Below are positions 48,864 to 59,461 of a DNA stretch of 64,000 bases, in pieces (position 1 is the stretch's first letter; each line of letters starts with the position of its first letter). The notes under the pieces are model-generated. The model was not told the DNA's origin. It saw only the letters and a list, made by a program, of their open reading frames with translations, and did no database searches. Origin of the DNA: Mycolicibacterium madagascariense (GTDB taxonomy: Bacteria; Actinomycetota; Actinomycetes; Mycobacteriales; Mycobacteriaceae); the NCBI RefSeq assembly GCF_010729665.1, contig NZ_AP022610.1, forward strand, positions 5,332,001-5,396,000. Direction: 5' to 3'. Made by a program: the position numbers and the translations under genes.

Positions 48864-50225
48864 ATGTTCAACACCACCACCAAGCGGCTGACGGGCTGGG
48901 GCCGCACCGCGCCGACCGTGGCGCAGGTGCTGTCGACCCCGGACCCCGACGAGATCATCAAGGCCGTCGGCGACGCCGACGGCCGCGGCGTCATCGCGCG
49001 GGGGCTCGGCCGGTCCTACGGCGACAACGCCCAGAACGGTGGCGGTCTCGTCATCGACATGACGGCGCTGCACCAGATCCACTCGATCGACCGGGACAGC
49101 CACCTCGTCGACGTGGACGGCGGCGTCAACCTGGACCAGCTGATGCGCGCCGCGCTGCCGCTCGGGCTGTGGGTGCCGGTGCTGCCCGGCACGCGCCAGG
49201 TCACCGTCGGCGGGGCGATCGCCTGCGACATCCACGGCAAGAACCACCACAGCGCGGGCAGCTTCGGCAACCACGTCCGGTCGATGGACCTCCTCACCGC
49301 CGACGGCGCGATCCGCCACCTCACCCCGGACGGTCCCGACGCGGACCTGTTCTGGGCCACCGTCGGCGGCAACGGTCTGACGGGCATCATCCTGCGGGCC
49401 ACCATCGCGATGACGCCGACCGAGACGGCGTACTTCATCGCCGACGGTGACGTCACCCCGACCCTCGACGACACGATCGCCTTCCACAGCGACGGCAGCG
49501 AGAACGACTACACCTACTCCAGCGCCTGGTTCGACGCGATCAGCCCACCGCCCAAGCTGGGCCGGGCCGCCATCTCCCGCGGCTCGCTGGCGACGCTGGA
49601 CCAGCTGCCCGAGAAGCTGCAGAAGGATCCGCTGAAATTCGATGCGCCGCAACTGTTCACGTTCCCCGACGTGTTCCCCAACGGACTGGCGAACAAGTAC
49701 ACGTTCGGGCCCATCGGCGAGCTGTGGTACCGCAAGTCGGGCACCTACCGGGGCAAGGTCCAGAACCTGACGCAGTTCTACCATCCGCTGGACATGTTCG
49801 GAGAGTGGAACCGCGGGTACGGCTCGGCCGGCTTCCTGCAGTACCAGTTCGTGGTGCCGGTCGAGGCGGTCGAGGAGTTCAAGCGCATCATCGGCGACAT
49901 CCAGCGCTCGGGACACTATTCCTTCCTCAACGTGTTCAAGCTGTTCGGTGCGGGAAACCAAGCGCCACTGAGCTTTCCGATTCCCGGCTGGAACATCTGC
50001 GTCGACTTCCCCATCAAGGCCGGGCTGAGCGAGTTCGTCACCGAGCTCGACCGCAGGGTGCTCGAATTCGGCGGCAGGCTCTACACCGCCAAGGACTCCC
50101 GCACCACGGCCGACACCTTCCACGCCATGTATCCGCGCATCGACGAGTGGATTGCGGTGCGCCGCAAGGTCGATCCCGCGGGGATCTTCGCCTCCGACAT
50201 GGCCCGACGTTTGGAGCTTCTGTAA
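48864..50225 (+). CDS. dprE1: Decaprenylphosphoryl-beta-D-ribose 2'-oxidase DprE1 (Rv3790)
   Basis: DprE1 oxidises decaprenyl-phosphoryl-ribose to the 2-keto form, the first half of its epimerisation to the arabinose donor. The 453-residue FAD enzyme has a VAO/PCMH-type FAD domain ([18 protein letters not shown] at about 51-68, [20 protein letters not shown] at about 109-128) and a C-terminal D-arabinono-lactone-oxidase-like domain. The cysteine that benzothiazinones bind (C387 in M. tuberculosis) is present as C379 in [11 protein letters not shown], so the site is of the sensitive type. TACCCT ends 7 nt before the ATG. dprE2 follows after 3 bp. Confidence 0.96.
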   Translation: MFNTTTKRLTGWGRTAPTVAQVLSTPDPDEIIKAVGDADGRGVIARGLGRSYGDNAQNGGGLVIDMTALHQIHSIDRDSHLVDVDGGVNLDQLMRAALPLGLWVPVLPGTRQVTVGGAIACDIHGKNHHSAGSFGNHVRSMDLLTADGAIRHLTPDGPDADLFWATVGGNGLTGIILRATIAMTPTETAYFIADGDVTPTLDDTIAFHSDGSENDYTYSSAWFDAISPPPKLGRAAISRGSLATLDQLPEKLQKDPLKFDAPQLFTFPDVFPNGLANKYTFGPIGELWYRKSGTYRGKVQNLTQFYHPLDMFGEWNRGYGSAGFLQYQFVVPVEAVEEFKRIIGDIQRSGHYSFLNVFKLFGAGNQAPLSFPIPGWNICVDFPIKAGLSEFVTELDRRVLEFGGRLYTAKDSRTTADTFHAMYPRIDEWIAVRRKVDPAGIFASDMARRLELL

Positions 50226-50228
50226 ATC

Positions 50229-51011
50229 ATGGTCTTCGACGCCGTGGGCAATCCGCAGGCCATCCTCGTCCTCGGCGGTACGTCCGAGATCGGGCTGGCC
50301 ATCGCCGAGCGCTATCTGCGCGACGCGTCGGCCCGGGTCATCCTCGCCGACCTGCCGAACCATCCCCGTAAGGACGACGCCATCGCCGCCATGACGTCGG
50401 CGGGCGCGAAGTCCGTCGAATGGGTCGACTTCGACGGCGTCGCGGCCGACACCCACCCCGCGGTGATCGAGCAGGCCTTCAGCGGTGGTGACGTCGACGT
50501 GGCGATCGTGGCGTTCGGTCTGCTGGGTGAGGCCGAGGACCTGTGGCAGGACCAGCGCAAGGCCGTACAGATCGCCCAGATCAACTACACGGCCGCCGTA
50601 TCCGTCGGCGTGCTGCTCGGCGAACGGATGCGTGCGCAGGGGTCCGGGCGCATCATCGCGATGAGCAGTGCCGCCGGTGAGCGCGTGCGGCGGTCCAACT
50701 TCGTCTACGGCTCCACCAAGGCCGGGCTCGACGGCTTCTACCTCGGCCTGGGAGAAGCGTTGCGCGAGTACGGAGTTCACGTGCTGGTGATCCGCCCGGG
50801 CCAGGTGCGCACCAAGACGACGATCGACTACCTGGCGGCCACCGGCGCCAAGGAGGCGCCGTTCACCGTCGACAAGGAGTATGTCGCCGAACTGGCGGTG
50901 ACCTCGTCGGCCAAGGGCAAGGAACTGGTGTGGGCGCCAGGGGCGTTCCGCTACGTGATGATGGTGCTGCGCCACGTGCCGCGGCCGATCTTCCGCAAGC
51001 TCCCGATCTGA
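50229..51011 (+). CDS. dprE2: Decaprenylphosphoryl-2-keto-ribose reductase DprE2 (Rv3791)
   Basis: The 260-residue SDR reduces the DprE1 product to decaprenyl-phosphoryl-arabinose. It has the nucleotide-binding motif [16 protein letters not shown] (about 12-27), catalytic serine in [17 protein letters not shown] and YGSTKAG (Y-x-x-x-K), plus the membrane-facing [10 protein letters not shown]. The ATG follows the dprE1 stop by 3 bp; aftA begins 2 bp after its stop. The trio is one operon. Confidence 0.95.
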   Translation: MVFDAVGNPQAILVLGGTSEIGLAIAERYLRDASARVILADLPNHPRKDDAIAAMTSAGAKSVEWVDFDGVAADTHPAVIEQAFSGGDVDVAIVAFGLLGEAEDLWQDQRKAVQIAQINYTAAVSVGVLLGERMRAQGSGRIIAMSSAAGERVRRSNFVYGSTKAGLDGFYLGLGEALREYGVHVLVIRPGQVRTKTTIDYLAATGAKEAPFTVDKEYVAELAVTSSAKGKELVWAPGAFRYVMMVLRHVPRPIFRKLPI

Positions 51012-51013
51012 CC

Positions 51014-52867
51014 GTGCGCACCACCGCAGGCCGGTCGGCGGCGGCCATGCTCGTCGCCGTGGTGATCGCCACTGCGGTGACCGGGATCGCGCTGCGCGCC
51101 ATCGCCAGGGTGAACTGGCCGGCGTTCAACTCGTCCAATCAACTCCATGCCCTCACCACCGTGGGCCAATTCGCTTGTCTGGTCGGCATATTCGCGGCCG
51201 GCTGGCTGTGGCGCAGGGGGTGGCGCTGGCTGGCGCGCGCGGGTGCGGTGGTGTTCCTGGCGGGGTTGTCGGCCGTCACGCTGGCGATGCCGCTGGGGGC
51301 GACCAAGCTCTACCTGTTCGGCGTCTCGGTCGACCAGCAGTTCCGGACCGAGTACCTCACCCGCCTGACCGACACCGCCGTGCCGCACGACATGACGTAC
51401 CTCGGGCTGCCGCCGTACTACCCGCCCGGCTGGTTCTGGCTCGGGGGGAGGTACGCCCACCTGACGGGCACGCCCGCCTGGGAGGCGTTCAAACCGTGGT
51501 CGATCATCTCGATCACCGCGGCAATCGTCGTCGCATTCGTGGTGTGGGCGGCCATGATTCGGTTCGAACTGGCCCTGGTGATCGCGACCGCGACGGCGGC
51601 GGCCACCCTCGCCTACGCGTCCGCCGAGCCCTATTCGGCCATCATCACGGTGCTGTTGCCGCCGGTGTTCGTCCTGGCGTGGTCGGGGCTGGGCGGCGGC
51701 ACCCGATCCGGCGGCTGGGCGGCCGTCGTCGGCGCCGGGCTCTTCCTCGGATTGGCCGCCCTGTTCTACACGCTGCTGTTCGGCTACGCCGCGTTCACGC
51801 TCGCCATCATGGCGGTGCTGTTGGCCGTGGCCAGACGCCGGTGGGACCCGGTGCTGCGCCTCCTCGTCGTCGCGCTCATCGCAGGAGCCATCGCGCTGGT
51901 GGGCTGGGGGCCGTATCTGCTCGCCGCCGCGCACGGCAGCCCCGCCGACAAGGGGACCGCACAGCACTACCTGCCGAGCGACGGTGCGCAGCTGACGTTT
52001 CCGATGCTGGACTTCACCCTCCTCGGCGCGCTCTGCATGATCGGGACGCTGTGGCTCGTCGTGCGGGCCCGCAGTTCGACGCGGGCCGGGGCGCTGGCCG
52101 TGGCCGTCCTCGCGGTCTACGGCTGGTCGCTGCTGTCGATGCTCACCACGCTGCTGGGCACCACGCTGCTGTCCTTCCGGCTGGTGCCGACGCTGACGGT
52201 CCTGCTCACCGCCGCGGGTGCGTTCGGCGTCGTCGAGACCATCCTGGCGATCGCCGCGCGGTACCGCCCGCAGACGGGGCGGCGCATCGTGGCGGCGGGG
52301 GCTGCGGTCGGCGCCCTCGGCGCCATGACGTTCACCCAGGACATCCCCGACGTCCTGCGCCCCGACATCGTGGTCGCCTACACCGACACCGACGGCACCG
52401 GCCAACGCGCCGACCGCCGACCCCCTGGGGCCGAGCAGTACTACCGCGACGTCGATGCGACGATCGGCCGGGTGACCGGCAGGCCCCGCGACCAGACCGT
52501 CGTGATGACCGCGGACTACAGCTTCCTCGCCTACTACCCCTACTACGGGTTCCAGGGTCTGACGTCGCACTACGCCAATCCACTCGCGCAGTTCAAGGAG
52601 CGCTCGGCGGCCATCGAGGGCTGGGCGACCATCACTAGGCCCGCCGACTTCGTCGCCGCGCTCGACACGCTGCCGTGGGCGCCCCCGACGGTGTTCCTCA
52701 TGCGGCACGGCGCCAACGACACCTACACGCTGCGGCTGGCCAGCGACGTCTACCCGAACCAGCCGAACGTGCGGCGCTATCAGGTGGCGCTCGACGCCGC
52801 GCTGTTCGACGATTCGCACTGGGCGGTGTCCGACATCGGGCCCTTCGTCCTGGCAATCCGACGGTAA
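51014..52867 (+). CDS. aftA: Arabinofuranosyltransferase AftA (Rv3792)
   Basis: AftA puts the first arabinofuranose on the galactan chain, using decaprenyl-phosphoryl-arabinose at the outer membrane face. The 617-residue GT-C protein has about eleven helices and a C-terminal periplasmic domain (about 440-617, with [17 protein letters not shown] and [21 protein letters not shown]). The first large loop contains [36 protein letters not shown], the site of the catalytic acidic residues. Start is the GTG at 51014, 2 bp after dprE2. Confidence 0.94.
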   Translation: MRTTAGRSAAAMLVAVVIATAVTGIALRAIARVNWPAFNSSNQLHALTTVGQFACLVGIFAAGWLWRRGWRWLARAGAVVFLAGLSAVTLAMPLGATKLYLFGVSVDQQFRTEYLTRLTDTAVPHDMTYLGLPPYYPPGWFWLGGRYAHLTGTPAWEAFKPWSIISITAAIVVAFVVWAAMIRFELALVIATATAAATLAYASAEPYSAIITVLLPPVFVLAWSGLGGGTRSGGWAAVVGAGLFLGLAALFYTLLFGYAAFTLAIMAVLLAVARRRWDPVLRLLVVALIAGAIALVGWGPYLLAAAHGSPADKGTAQHYLPSDGAQLTFPMLDFTLLGALCMIGTLWLVVRARSSTRAGALAVAVLAVYGWSLLSMLTTLLGTTLLSFRLVPTLTVLLTAAGAFGVVETILAIAARYRPQTGRRIVAAGAAVGALGAMTFTQDIPDVLRPDIVVAYTDTDGTGQRADRRPPGAEQYYRDVDATIGRVTGRPRDQTVVMTADYSFLAYYPYYGFQGLTSHYANPLAQFKERSAAIEGWATITRPADFVAALDTLPWAPPTVFLMRHGANDTYTLRLASDVYPNQPNVRRYQVALDAALFDDSHWAVSDIGPFVLAIRR

Positions 52868-52899
52868 GACGCCGTGACCAGTAAGGCGCCCCCCGGTGG

Positions 52900-52918
52900 G
52901 CCGTTAACATCTAGCCCC
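52900..52918 (+). promoter_or_regulatory. Candidate embC promoter -10 box and leaderless start
   Basis: TAACAT at 52905-52910 is a good mycobacterial -10 hexamer, followed by 8 nt and the GTG of embC. It lies inside the first 15 codons of the longer possible reading frame, so use of this promoter would make the message leaderless. Confidence 0.5.
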
Positions 52919-55900
52919 GTGAGCGGCGACGGAGCGACGGCGGGAGGCCATCACCGGACCGCCCGGCTCATCGCGATCGTCGCAGGCCTGCTGGGTGCGG
53001 CGCTGGCCATCGCCACCCCGTTCCTGCCCGTCACGCAGACCACCGCCCAGCTGAACTGGCCGCAGAACGGGCTCCTGCAGAGCGTCGACGCGCCGCTCAT
53101 CGGCTACGTCCCGACCGACCTGCAGGTGTCGATCCCGTGCCGTGCCGCCGCCGGTCTCGTCGGACCCCGCACCGTCCTGCTGTCGACGGTGCCCAAGCAG
53201 GCGCCCAAGGCCGTCGACCGCGGCCTGCTGATCGAACGCGTCGGCGGGGACCTCCTGGTCATCGTGCGCAACACCCCCGTCGTCACGGCGCCGCTGACGC
53301 AGGTGCTCAGCCCGGCGTGTCAGCGGCTGACGTTCACCGCGCACGCCGAGCGGGTCACGGGTGAATTCGTCGGCCTCGTCCAGGGACCCGACGCCGACGG
53401 TGGCGCCAAGCCCGGCGATCCGCTGCGGGGCGAACGCAGCGGCTACGACTTCCGGCCGCAGATCGTCGGCGTCTTCACCGACCTGTCCGGCCCCGCGCCG
53501 CCGGGTCTGACGTTCTCGGCCACCATCGATTCCCGATACAGCACCTCTCCGACGCTGCTCAAGCTGGTCGCGATGATCGTCGGCATCGCGATGACGGTGC
53601 TCGCACTCGGTGCCCTGCACGTGCTCGACACCGCCGACGGCATGCGGCACCGCCGGTTCCTGCCGCCGCGGTGGTGGTCGATGAAGCCGCTCGACGTGGT
53701 GGTCACCGTCGTGCTGGTCTGGTGGCACTTCGTCGGCGCGAACACCTCCGACGACGGCTACATCCTGACGATGGCGCGGGTCTCCGAGCACGCCGGCTAC
53801 ATGGCCAACTACTACCGCTGGTTCGGCACCCCGGAGTCGCCGTTCGGCTGGTACTACGACCTGCTCGCGCTGTGGGCGCACGTCAGCACCGCGAGCGTCT
53901 GGGTGCGGCTGCCCACGCTGGTCATGGCGTTGGCGTGCTGGTGGGTGATCAGCCGCGAGGTGATCCCGCGCCTCGGGCACGCGGTGAAGACCAGTCGCGC
54001 CGCGGCGTGGACCGCGGCGGGCATGTTCCTGGCGTTCTGGCTGCCGCTCGACAACGGCCTGCGGCCCGAACCCATCATCGCGCTGGGCATCCTGCTGACG
54101 TGGTGCTCGGTCGAACGGGGCGTCGCCACCAGCCGCCTGCTCCCGGTGGCGATCGCGATCATCATCGGCGCGCTCACGCTGTTCTCCGGGCCCACCGGCA
54201 TCGCGGCCGTGGGTGCGCTGCTGGTCGCGATCGGTCCGCTCAAGACGATCGTGGCGGCGCATACGTCGCGGTTCGGGCGACTGGCCCTGCTGGCGCCGAT
54301 CCTCTCGGCGGCCACCGTCACGATCTTCCTCATCTTCCGCGATCAGACCTTCACCGCGGAGGTTCAGGCCAGCCTGTTCAAGTCGGCCGTCGGTCCCAGC
54401 CTGGCCTGGTTCGACGAACACATCCGCTACGAGCGACTCTTCATGGCCAGCCCCGACGGGTCGGTGGCCCGGCGCTTCGCCGTGCTCGCCCTGCTGCTCG
54501 CCCTGGCGGTGTCGGTGGCGATGTCATTGCGCAAGGGCCGAATTCCCGGCACGGCGCAGGGTCCCAGCCGTCGCATCATCGGCATCACGATCATCTCGTT
54601 CCTCGCGATGATGTTCACCCCGACCAAGTGGACGCACCACTTCGGCGTGTTCGCCGGTCTGGCCGGGTCGCTGGGCGCACTGGCCGCCGTCGCCGTCATG
54701 TCCACGGCGATGACGTCGCGGCGCAACCGCACCATCTTCGCGGCCACCGTGCTCTTCATGACGGCGTTCTCGTTCGCGAGCGTCAACGGTTGGTGGTACG
54801 TCTCCAATTTCGGCGTGCCGTGGTCGAATGCGTTCCCGCAGTACAAGTTTGGCTTCACCACCATCCTGCTGGGGCTGTCGGTGCTGACGCTCCTGCTGGC
54901 CGCGTGGCTGCACTTCACCGGCCGCGGCGACAGCCCGCCGAGCAGGCCGCGGCGGTGGTCGTGGGTGGCCCAGGCGCCGTTGACGATCGCCGTGTGGGCA
55001 CTGGTGGTCTTCGAGGTCGCGTCGCTCACCATCGGGATGATCACGCAGTACCCGGCGTGGTCGGTGGGTCGGTCCAACCTCGAGGCGTTGACCGGCAAGA
55101 CCTGCGGCCTGGCCACCGACGTCCTGGTCGAGCAGGACCCCAACGCGGGCATGTTGACCCCGGTGAGCGTGCCCGCGGGCCTCGCCCTCGGCGCCACGAC
55201 CGCACAAGGCTTCAGCCCCAACGGAATTCCCGCCGACGTGTCGGCCGACCCCGTCGCCGAACCCCAGGGCAGCGGCAACTTCGCCGACACCGACGGCTCC
55301 GTGGTGAGCGGCGGCGAACCGGGCACCGAGGGGGGCACGACCGCCAGGGCGGGCATCAACGGCTCGCGTGCGCGACTGCCGTACGACCTCGACCCCGCGA
55401 GGACGCCGGTGATGGGCAGCTGGCGCTCGGGTCCGCAGCAGCCCGCGCAGCTGCGGTCGGCCTGGTACCGGTTGCCCGACCGGAGTCAGGCGGGACCGCT
55501 GCTGGTGGTCGCCGCGGCCGGGCGCTTCGACTACGGCGAGGTCCTCGTCCAGTGGGCCACGGACGCCCAGGCCGCGGCCGGTCAGCCTGGCGGCAGCACC
55601 GGACTCGGCGACGTCGGCGCGGTGCCCGCATGGCGCAACCTGCGCGTCCCGATGAGTGCCATCCCCAAGGAGGCCACCCAGGTGCGCCTCAGCGTCTCCG
55701 ACGACGACCTCGCCCCGCAGCACTGGATCGCCGTCACCCCGCCCCGCATCCCGAAGCTGCAGACGCTGCAGGACGTCGTCGGATCCACCGACCCCGTGCT
55801 GCTGGACTGGCTGGTGGGGCTCGCCTTCCCGTGCCAGCGTCCGTTCGGCCACCAGAACGGCGTCACCGAGGTGCCCAAGTGGCGCATCCTGCCCGACCGC

Positions 55901-56140
55901 TTCGGCGCGGAGGCCAACTCGCCCGTCATGGACTACCTCGGTGGTGGACCGCTCGGCATCACCGAGTTGCTGGTGCGGGCCGAGCCGGTGCCCACCTATC
56001 TCAGGGACGACTGGTTCCGCGACTGGGGCGCGCTGCAGCGGCTGGTGCGCTGGTACCCCAGCGCGCAACCGGCGCGCCTCGATCTGGGCACCGCGACCCG
56101 AAGCGGCTGGTGGACACCAGGGCCCTTGCGGTTGAGCTGA
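52919..56140 (+). CDS. embC: Arabinosyltransferase EmbC (Rv3793)
   Basis: EmbC builds the arabinan of lipoarabinomannan. The protein of about 1073 residues is a GT-C enzyme with N-terminal jellyroll-like extracellular domain (about 35-200), some 15 membrane helices and a C-terminal carbohydrate-binding domain (about 720-1070). The catalytic pair D278/D279 lies in NTSDDGYILTMARVSEHAG. The start is set at GTG 52919 because TAACAT (52905-52910) lies 8 nt upstream; the GTG at 52874 would add 15 unrelated residues. It follows aftA closely but may have its own promoter. embA follows after 57 bp. Confidence 0.96.
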   Translation: MSGDGATAGGHHRTARLIAIVAGLLGAALAIATPFLPVTQTTAQLNWPQNGLLQSVDAPLIGYVPTDLQVSIPCRAAAGLVGPRTVLLSTVPKQAPKAVDRGLLIERVGGDLLVIVRNTPVVTAPLTQVLSPACQRLTFTAHAERVTGEFVGLVQGPDADGGAKPGDPLRGERSGYDFRPQIVGVFTDLSGPAPPGLTFSATIDSRYSTSPTLLKLVAMIVGIAMTVLALGALHVLDTADGMRHRRFLPPRWWSMKPLDVVVTVVLVWWHFVGANTSDDGYILTMARVSEHAGYMANYYRWFGTPESPFGWYYDLLALWAHVSTASVWVRLPTLVMALACWWVISREVIPRLGHAVKTSRAAAWTAAGMFLAFWLPLDNGLRPEPIIALGILLTWCSVERGVATSRLLPVAIAIIIGALTLFSGPTGIAAVGALLVAIGPLKTIVAAHTSRFGRLALLAPILSAATVTIFLIFRDQTFTAEVQASLFKSAVGPSLAWFDEHIRYERLFMASPDGSVARRFAVLALLLALAVSVAMSLRKGRIPGTAQGPSRRIIGITIISFLAMMFTPTKWTHHFGVFAGLAGSLGALAAVAVMSTAMTSRRNRTIFAATVLFMTAFSFASVNGWWYVSNFGVPWSNAFPQYKFGFTTILLGLSVLTLLLAAWLHFTGRGDSPPSRPRRWSWVAQAPLTIAVWALVVFEVASLTIGMITQYPAWSVGRSNLEALTGKTCGLATDVLVEQDPNAGMLTPVSVPAGLALGATTAQGFSPNGIPADVSADPVAEPQGSGNFADTDGSVVSGGEPGTEGGTTARAGINGSRARLPYDLDPARTPVMGSWRSGPQQPAQLRSAWYRLPDRSQAGPLLVVAAAGRFDYGEVLVQWATDAQAAAGQPGGSTGLGDVGAVPAWRNLRVPMSAIPKEATQVRLSVSDDDLAPQHWIAVTPPRIPKLQTLQDVVGSTDPVLLDWLVGLAFPCQRPFGHQNGVTEVPKWRILPDRFGAEANSPVMDYLGGGPLGITELLVRAEPVPTYLRDDWFRDWGALQRLVRWYPSAQPARLDLGTATRSGWWTPGPLRLS

Positions 56141-56197
56141 CCCCTCCCCCGCATGGCGGCGCAATGCACACGAGGTCGTCGCATAGCATCGAGCCTC
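56141..56197 (+). promoter_or_regulatory. embC-embA intergenic promoter region
   Basis: The 57-bp gap holds TAGCAT at 56184-56189, 8 nt before the embA GTG. In M. tuberculosis this same interval carries an embA promoter whose mutations are linked to ethambutol resistance (established knowledge). The box here is placed as for a leaderless message. Confidence 0.6.
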
Positions 56198-59100
56198 GTG
56201 CCCGCCAGGACCCTTCGACTCGTCGCGATCATCGCGGGTATCGCAGGACTCCTGCTCTGCGCCCTCACCCCGCTCCTTCCCGTCAAGCAGACGACGGCCA
56301 CCATCCTGTGGCCCTCGGGCTCAGGACCCGACGGACTCGTCACCGACGTGACCGCGCCCCTGGTGTCCGGTGCGCCGCTCGCGCTCGACGTCAGCATCCC
56401 GTGCAAGGCCGTCGCGACGCTGCCCGCCGCGGGCGGCGTCGTCCTGTCGACCAATCCCGACGGCGGCATCGACGCGGGCCGCAACGGCCTGTTCGTCCGG
56501 GCCACCGCCGACAGCGTCCTCGTCGCGTTCCGTGACTCCGTCGCCGCCGTCGCGCCACGTCAGGCCGTCGACGCGGGGGCCTGCAGCGTGCTGCACGTCT
56601 GGGCCAACGTCACCGGCGTCGGCGCGGACTTCGTCGGCATCCCCGGCGCCGCCGGCACCCAGGCCGTCGAGAAGAAGCCCCAGGTGACCGGCGTCTTCAC
56701 CGATCTGAAGGTCGCCGCGCAGCCGGGGTTGTCGGCCCGCATCGACGTCGACACGCGGTTCATCCTGGCGCCGACCGCACTCAAGACCGCGGTGATGGTG
56801 CTTGGCGTGCTGGCCACCATCGTGTCGATCGTCGCGCTGGCGCTGCTGGATCGGCGTTCGGGCCGCCGGGTCCGCGGCGCGTGGGGCCGGTTCTGGCGGG
56901 CCGGGCTGGCGACCTGGTTGGCCGACGTCGCGGTCATCGGCGGGCTGGTCCTGTGGCACGTCGTCGGCGCGATCTCCTCCGACGACGGCTACAACACCAC
57001 GATTGCGCGCGTGTCCCGCGACGCCGGGTACGACGCGAACTACTACCGCTACTTCGGCGCGACCGAAGCGCCGTTCGACTGGTACCAGTCGGTGCTGGGC
57101 CACCTCGCCACCGTCAGCACGGCCGGCGTGTGGTTGCGCCTGCCCGCGCTGCTGGCCGGCGTGGCCACGTGGTTGCTGCTCAGCCGCTGGGTGATCCCCC
57201 GGCTCGGCAGGCGGCTGGCGGCCAACCGGGTGGCGGTCTGGACCGGCGCCGCGGTCTTCCTGGCCAGCTGGCTACCGTTCAACAACGGCCTGCGGCCCGA
57301 GCCGCTGATCGCGTTCGGCGCGCTGGCGGCGTGGGTGCTCGTCGAGTACGCGATCAGCGCCCGCCGGTCCTGGCCGGCCGCCGCGGCCATCGTCGTCGCG
57401 ATGTTCAGCCTGACCCTGGCTCCGCAGGGCCTGATCGCGCTGGCGCCCCTGCTGGTCGGCGCCCGGGCCATCGTCAAGGTCACCAGGACCAGGCCCACCG
57501 GGGTGCTCGCACCCATCGCCAGCTACGCGGCGGCGCTGTCGCTGGTCTTCGTCATCGTCTTCCGCGATCAGACGCTGGCCACCGTCGCCGAGTCCGCGCG
57601 GATCAAGTACACCGTCGGCCCGACCATCTCCTGGTACCAGGAGTTCCTGCGCTACTACTTCCTCACCGTCGAGGACAGCGTCGACGGTTCGCTGACCCGG
57701 CGCTTCTCGGTGCTGATCCTGCTGCTGTGCCTGTTCGGTCTGGTGGCGGTGCTGCTGCGCCGTGGCACGTTGCCGGGCATCGTCACCGCGCCGGCGTGGC
57801 GGTTGCTCGGGACGACGGCCATCGGCCTGCTGCTGCTGACGTTCACGCCGACGAAGTGGGCCGTGCAGTTCGGCGCGTTCGCCGGTCTCGGCGGCGCGCT
57901 GGGCGCCGTCACCGCGTTCACGTTCTCCCGCGTCGGGCTGCACAGCCGACGCAACCTCGCGCTGTACGTCACGGCCCTGCTGTTCGTCCTCGCGTGGGCG
58001 ACGTCGGGCATCAACGGCTGGTTCTACGTCGGCAACTACGGGGTGCCGTGGTTCGACAAGCAGCCGTTGATCGCGGGCCATCCCGTCACGTCGATGTTCC
58101 TGGTGCTCGCCATCGCGGGCGGACTGCTGACCGGCTGGCTGCACTTCCGCATCGACTACGCCGGTCACACCGAGGTCGCCAACACGCGGCGCAACCGGGT
58201 GCTGGCCTCCACGCCGCTACTCGTGGTGGCCACGCTGATGGTGCTGCTCGAGGTCGGGTCGATGGTCAAGGGCGCCGTCGTCCGCTACCCCGCCTACACC
58301 ACGGCCAAGGCCAACGTCGATGCGATCACGTCGGGGCTGGGCCCGACCAGCTGCGCGATGGCCGACGCCGTCCTCGTCGAAGCCGACCCCAATGCTGGCC
58401 TGCTGCAACCGATTCCGGGACAGAAGTTCGGTCCGGACGGGCCACTCGGCGGGTCGGACCCCGTCGGCTTCACCCCCAACGGCGTCAGCGACACCCTGCT
58501 GCCGCCCGAGCCCGTCACCGCCAACCCCGGCACCGTCAACTCCCCCGGCTCACCCGACAAGCCGAACTCGGGCATCGGCTTCTCCGCGGGCACCGGCGGT
58601 GGTTACGGGCCGCCCGGCGTCAACGGGTCGCGGGTGTTCCTGCCGTTCGGGCTCGACCCGGCGCGCACCCCTGTGATGGGAAGCTACGGCGAGAACACCG
58701 CGGCCGCCAAGGCGACGTCGGCCTGGTATGCGCTGCCGGCCCGCACGCCCGACCGTCCCATCGTCGTCGTGTCGGCCGCGGGCGCCATCTCGTCGTCGGA
58801 CGAAGAGGGCAACTTCAACTACGGCCAGTCGCTGAAACTCGAATGGGGCGTGCGCAATTCGGACGGCTCGTTCCGCGGGCTCGGGCTGGCGCCGCCCATC
58901 GACCCGCTGGTGCCGCAGCGGGCGTGGCGCAACCTGCGCTTCCCGCTGGCCGCCGCGCCGCCGGAGGCCAACGCCGCCCGCATCGTGGCCGACGACCCGA
59001 ACCTGTCCACCGATCAGTGGTTCGCCTTCACCCCGCCGCGCGTCCCCTCCCTGCAGACCGCGCAGCAGTTCCTGGGGTCGTCGACCCCGGTGCTGATGGA

Positions 59101-59461
59101 CATCGCGACGGGTGCGAACTTCCCCTGCCAGCACCCGGCCACGCAGCACCTCGGCATCGCCGAACTGCCCGAGTACCGGATCCTGCCCAACGCCAAGCAG
59201 GTCGTCGTGTCGTCGAACCAGTGGCAGTCCGCTGACGACGGCGGCCCGTTCCTCTACATTCAGGCCCTGCTGCGCACCTCGACCGTGCCGACCTACCTCA
59301 GCGGTGATTGGTATCGCGACTGGGGCACCATCGAGCGCTACGACCGCATCGTGCCACCGTCCGCCGCGCCGAACGCCGCCGTCGAGCAGGGCGTGCAGAC
59401 GGTGTACGGCTGGACCCGCCGCGGCCCGATCCGCGCCCTGCCCCTGGAAACGGACTCATGA
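56198..59461 (+). CDS. embA: Arabinosyltransferase EmbA (Rv3794)
   Basis: EmbA works with EmbB to add the 1,3-branching arabinose in arabinogalactan. About 1087 residues; N-terminal extracellular domain, about 15 helices and C-terminal lectin-like domain. The acidic pair D262/D263 lies in [19 protein letters not shown]; the substitution of L/Q-M by T-T-I in this segment is typical of EmbA. The longest frame starts at ATG 56153, but the GTG at 56198 matches the TAGCAT spacing and family N-termini ([19 protein letters not shown]). The stop overlaps embB (ATGA). Confidence 0.95.
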   Translation: MPARTLRLVAIIAGIAGLLLCALTPLLPVKQTTATILWPSGSGPDGLVTDVTAPLVSGAPLALDVSIPCKAVATLPAAGGVVLSTNPDGGIDAGRNGLFVRATADSVLVAFRDSVAAVAPRQAVDAGACSVLHVWANVTGVGADFVGIPGAAGTQAVEKKPQVTGVFTDLKVAAQPGLSARIDVDTRFILAPTALKTAVMVLGVLATIVSIVALALLDRRSGRRVRGAWGRFWRAGLATWLADVAVIGGLVLWHVVGAISSDDGYNTTIARVSRDAGYDANYYRYFGATEAPFDWYQSVLGHLATVSTAGVWLRLPALLAGVATWLLLSRWVIPRLGRRLAANRVAVWTGAAVFLASWLPFNNGLRPEPLIAFGALAAWVLVEYAISARRSWPAAAAIVVAMFSLTLAPQGLIALAPLLVGARAIVKVTRTRPTGVLAPIASYAAALSLVFVIVFRDQTLATVAESARIKYTVGPTISWYQEFLRYYFLTVEDSVDGSLTRRFSVLILLLCLFGLVAVLLRRGTLPGIVTAPAWRLLGTTAIGLLLLTFTPTKWAVQFGAFAGLGGALGAVTAFTFSRVGLHSRRNLALYVTALLFVLAWATSGINGWFYVGNYGVPWFDKQPLIAGHPVTSMFLVLAIAGGLLTGWLHFRIDYAGHTEVANTRRNRVLASTPLLVVATLMVLLEVGSMVKGAVVRYPAYTTAKANVDAITSGLGPTSCAMADAVLVEADPNAGLLQPIPGQKFGPDGPLGGSDPVGFTPNGVSDTLLPPEPVTANPGTVNSPGSPDKPNSGIGFSAGTGGGYGPPGVNGSRVFLPFGLDPARTPVMGSYGENTAAAKATSAWYALPARTPDRPIVVVSAAGAISSSDEEGNFNYGQSLKLEWGVRNSDGSFRGLGLAPPIDPLVPQRAWRNLRFPLAAAPPEANAARIVADDPNLSTDQWFAFTPPRVPSLQTAQQFLGSSTPVLMDIATGANFPCQHPATQHLGIAELPEYRILPNAKQVVVSSNQWQSADDGGPFLYIQALLRTSTVPTYLSGDWYRDWGTIERYDRIVPPSAAPNAAVEQGVQTVYGWTRRGPIRALPLETDS

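Noticed and set aside
46310..48994. 894-codon minus-strand open frame
   Set aside because: Antisense shadow of the MocR, permease and GtrA genes; His/Asp/Arg-rich low-complexity translation.
53671..56535. 954-codon plus-strand open frame
   Set aside because: Frame +1 shadow of embC; no membrane segments although embC itself is rich in them.
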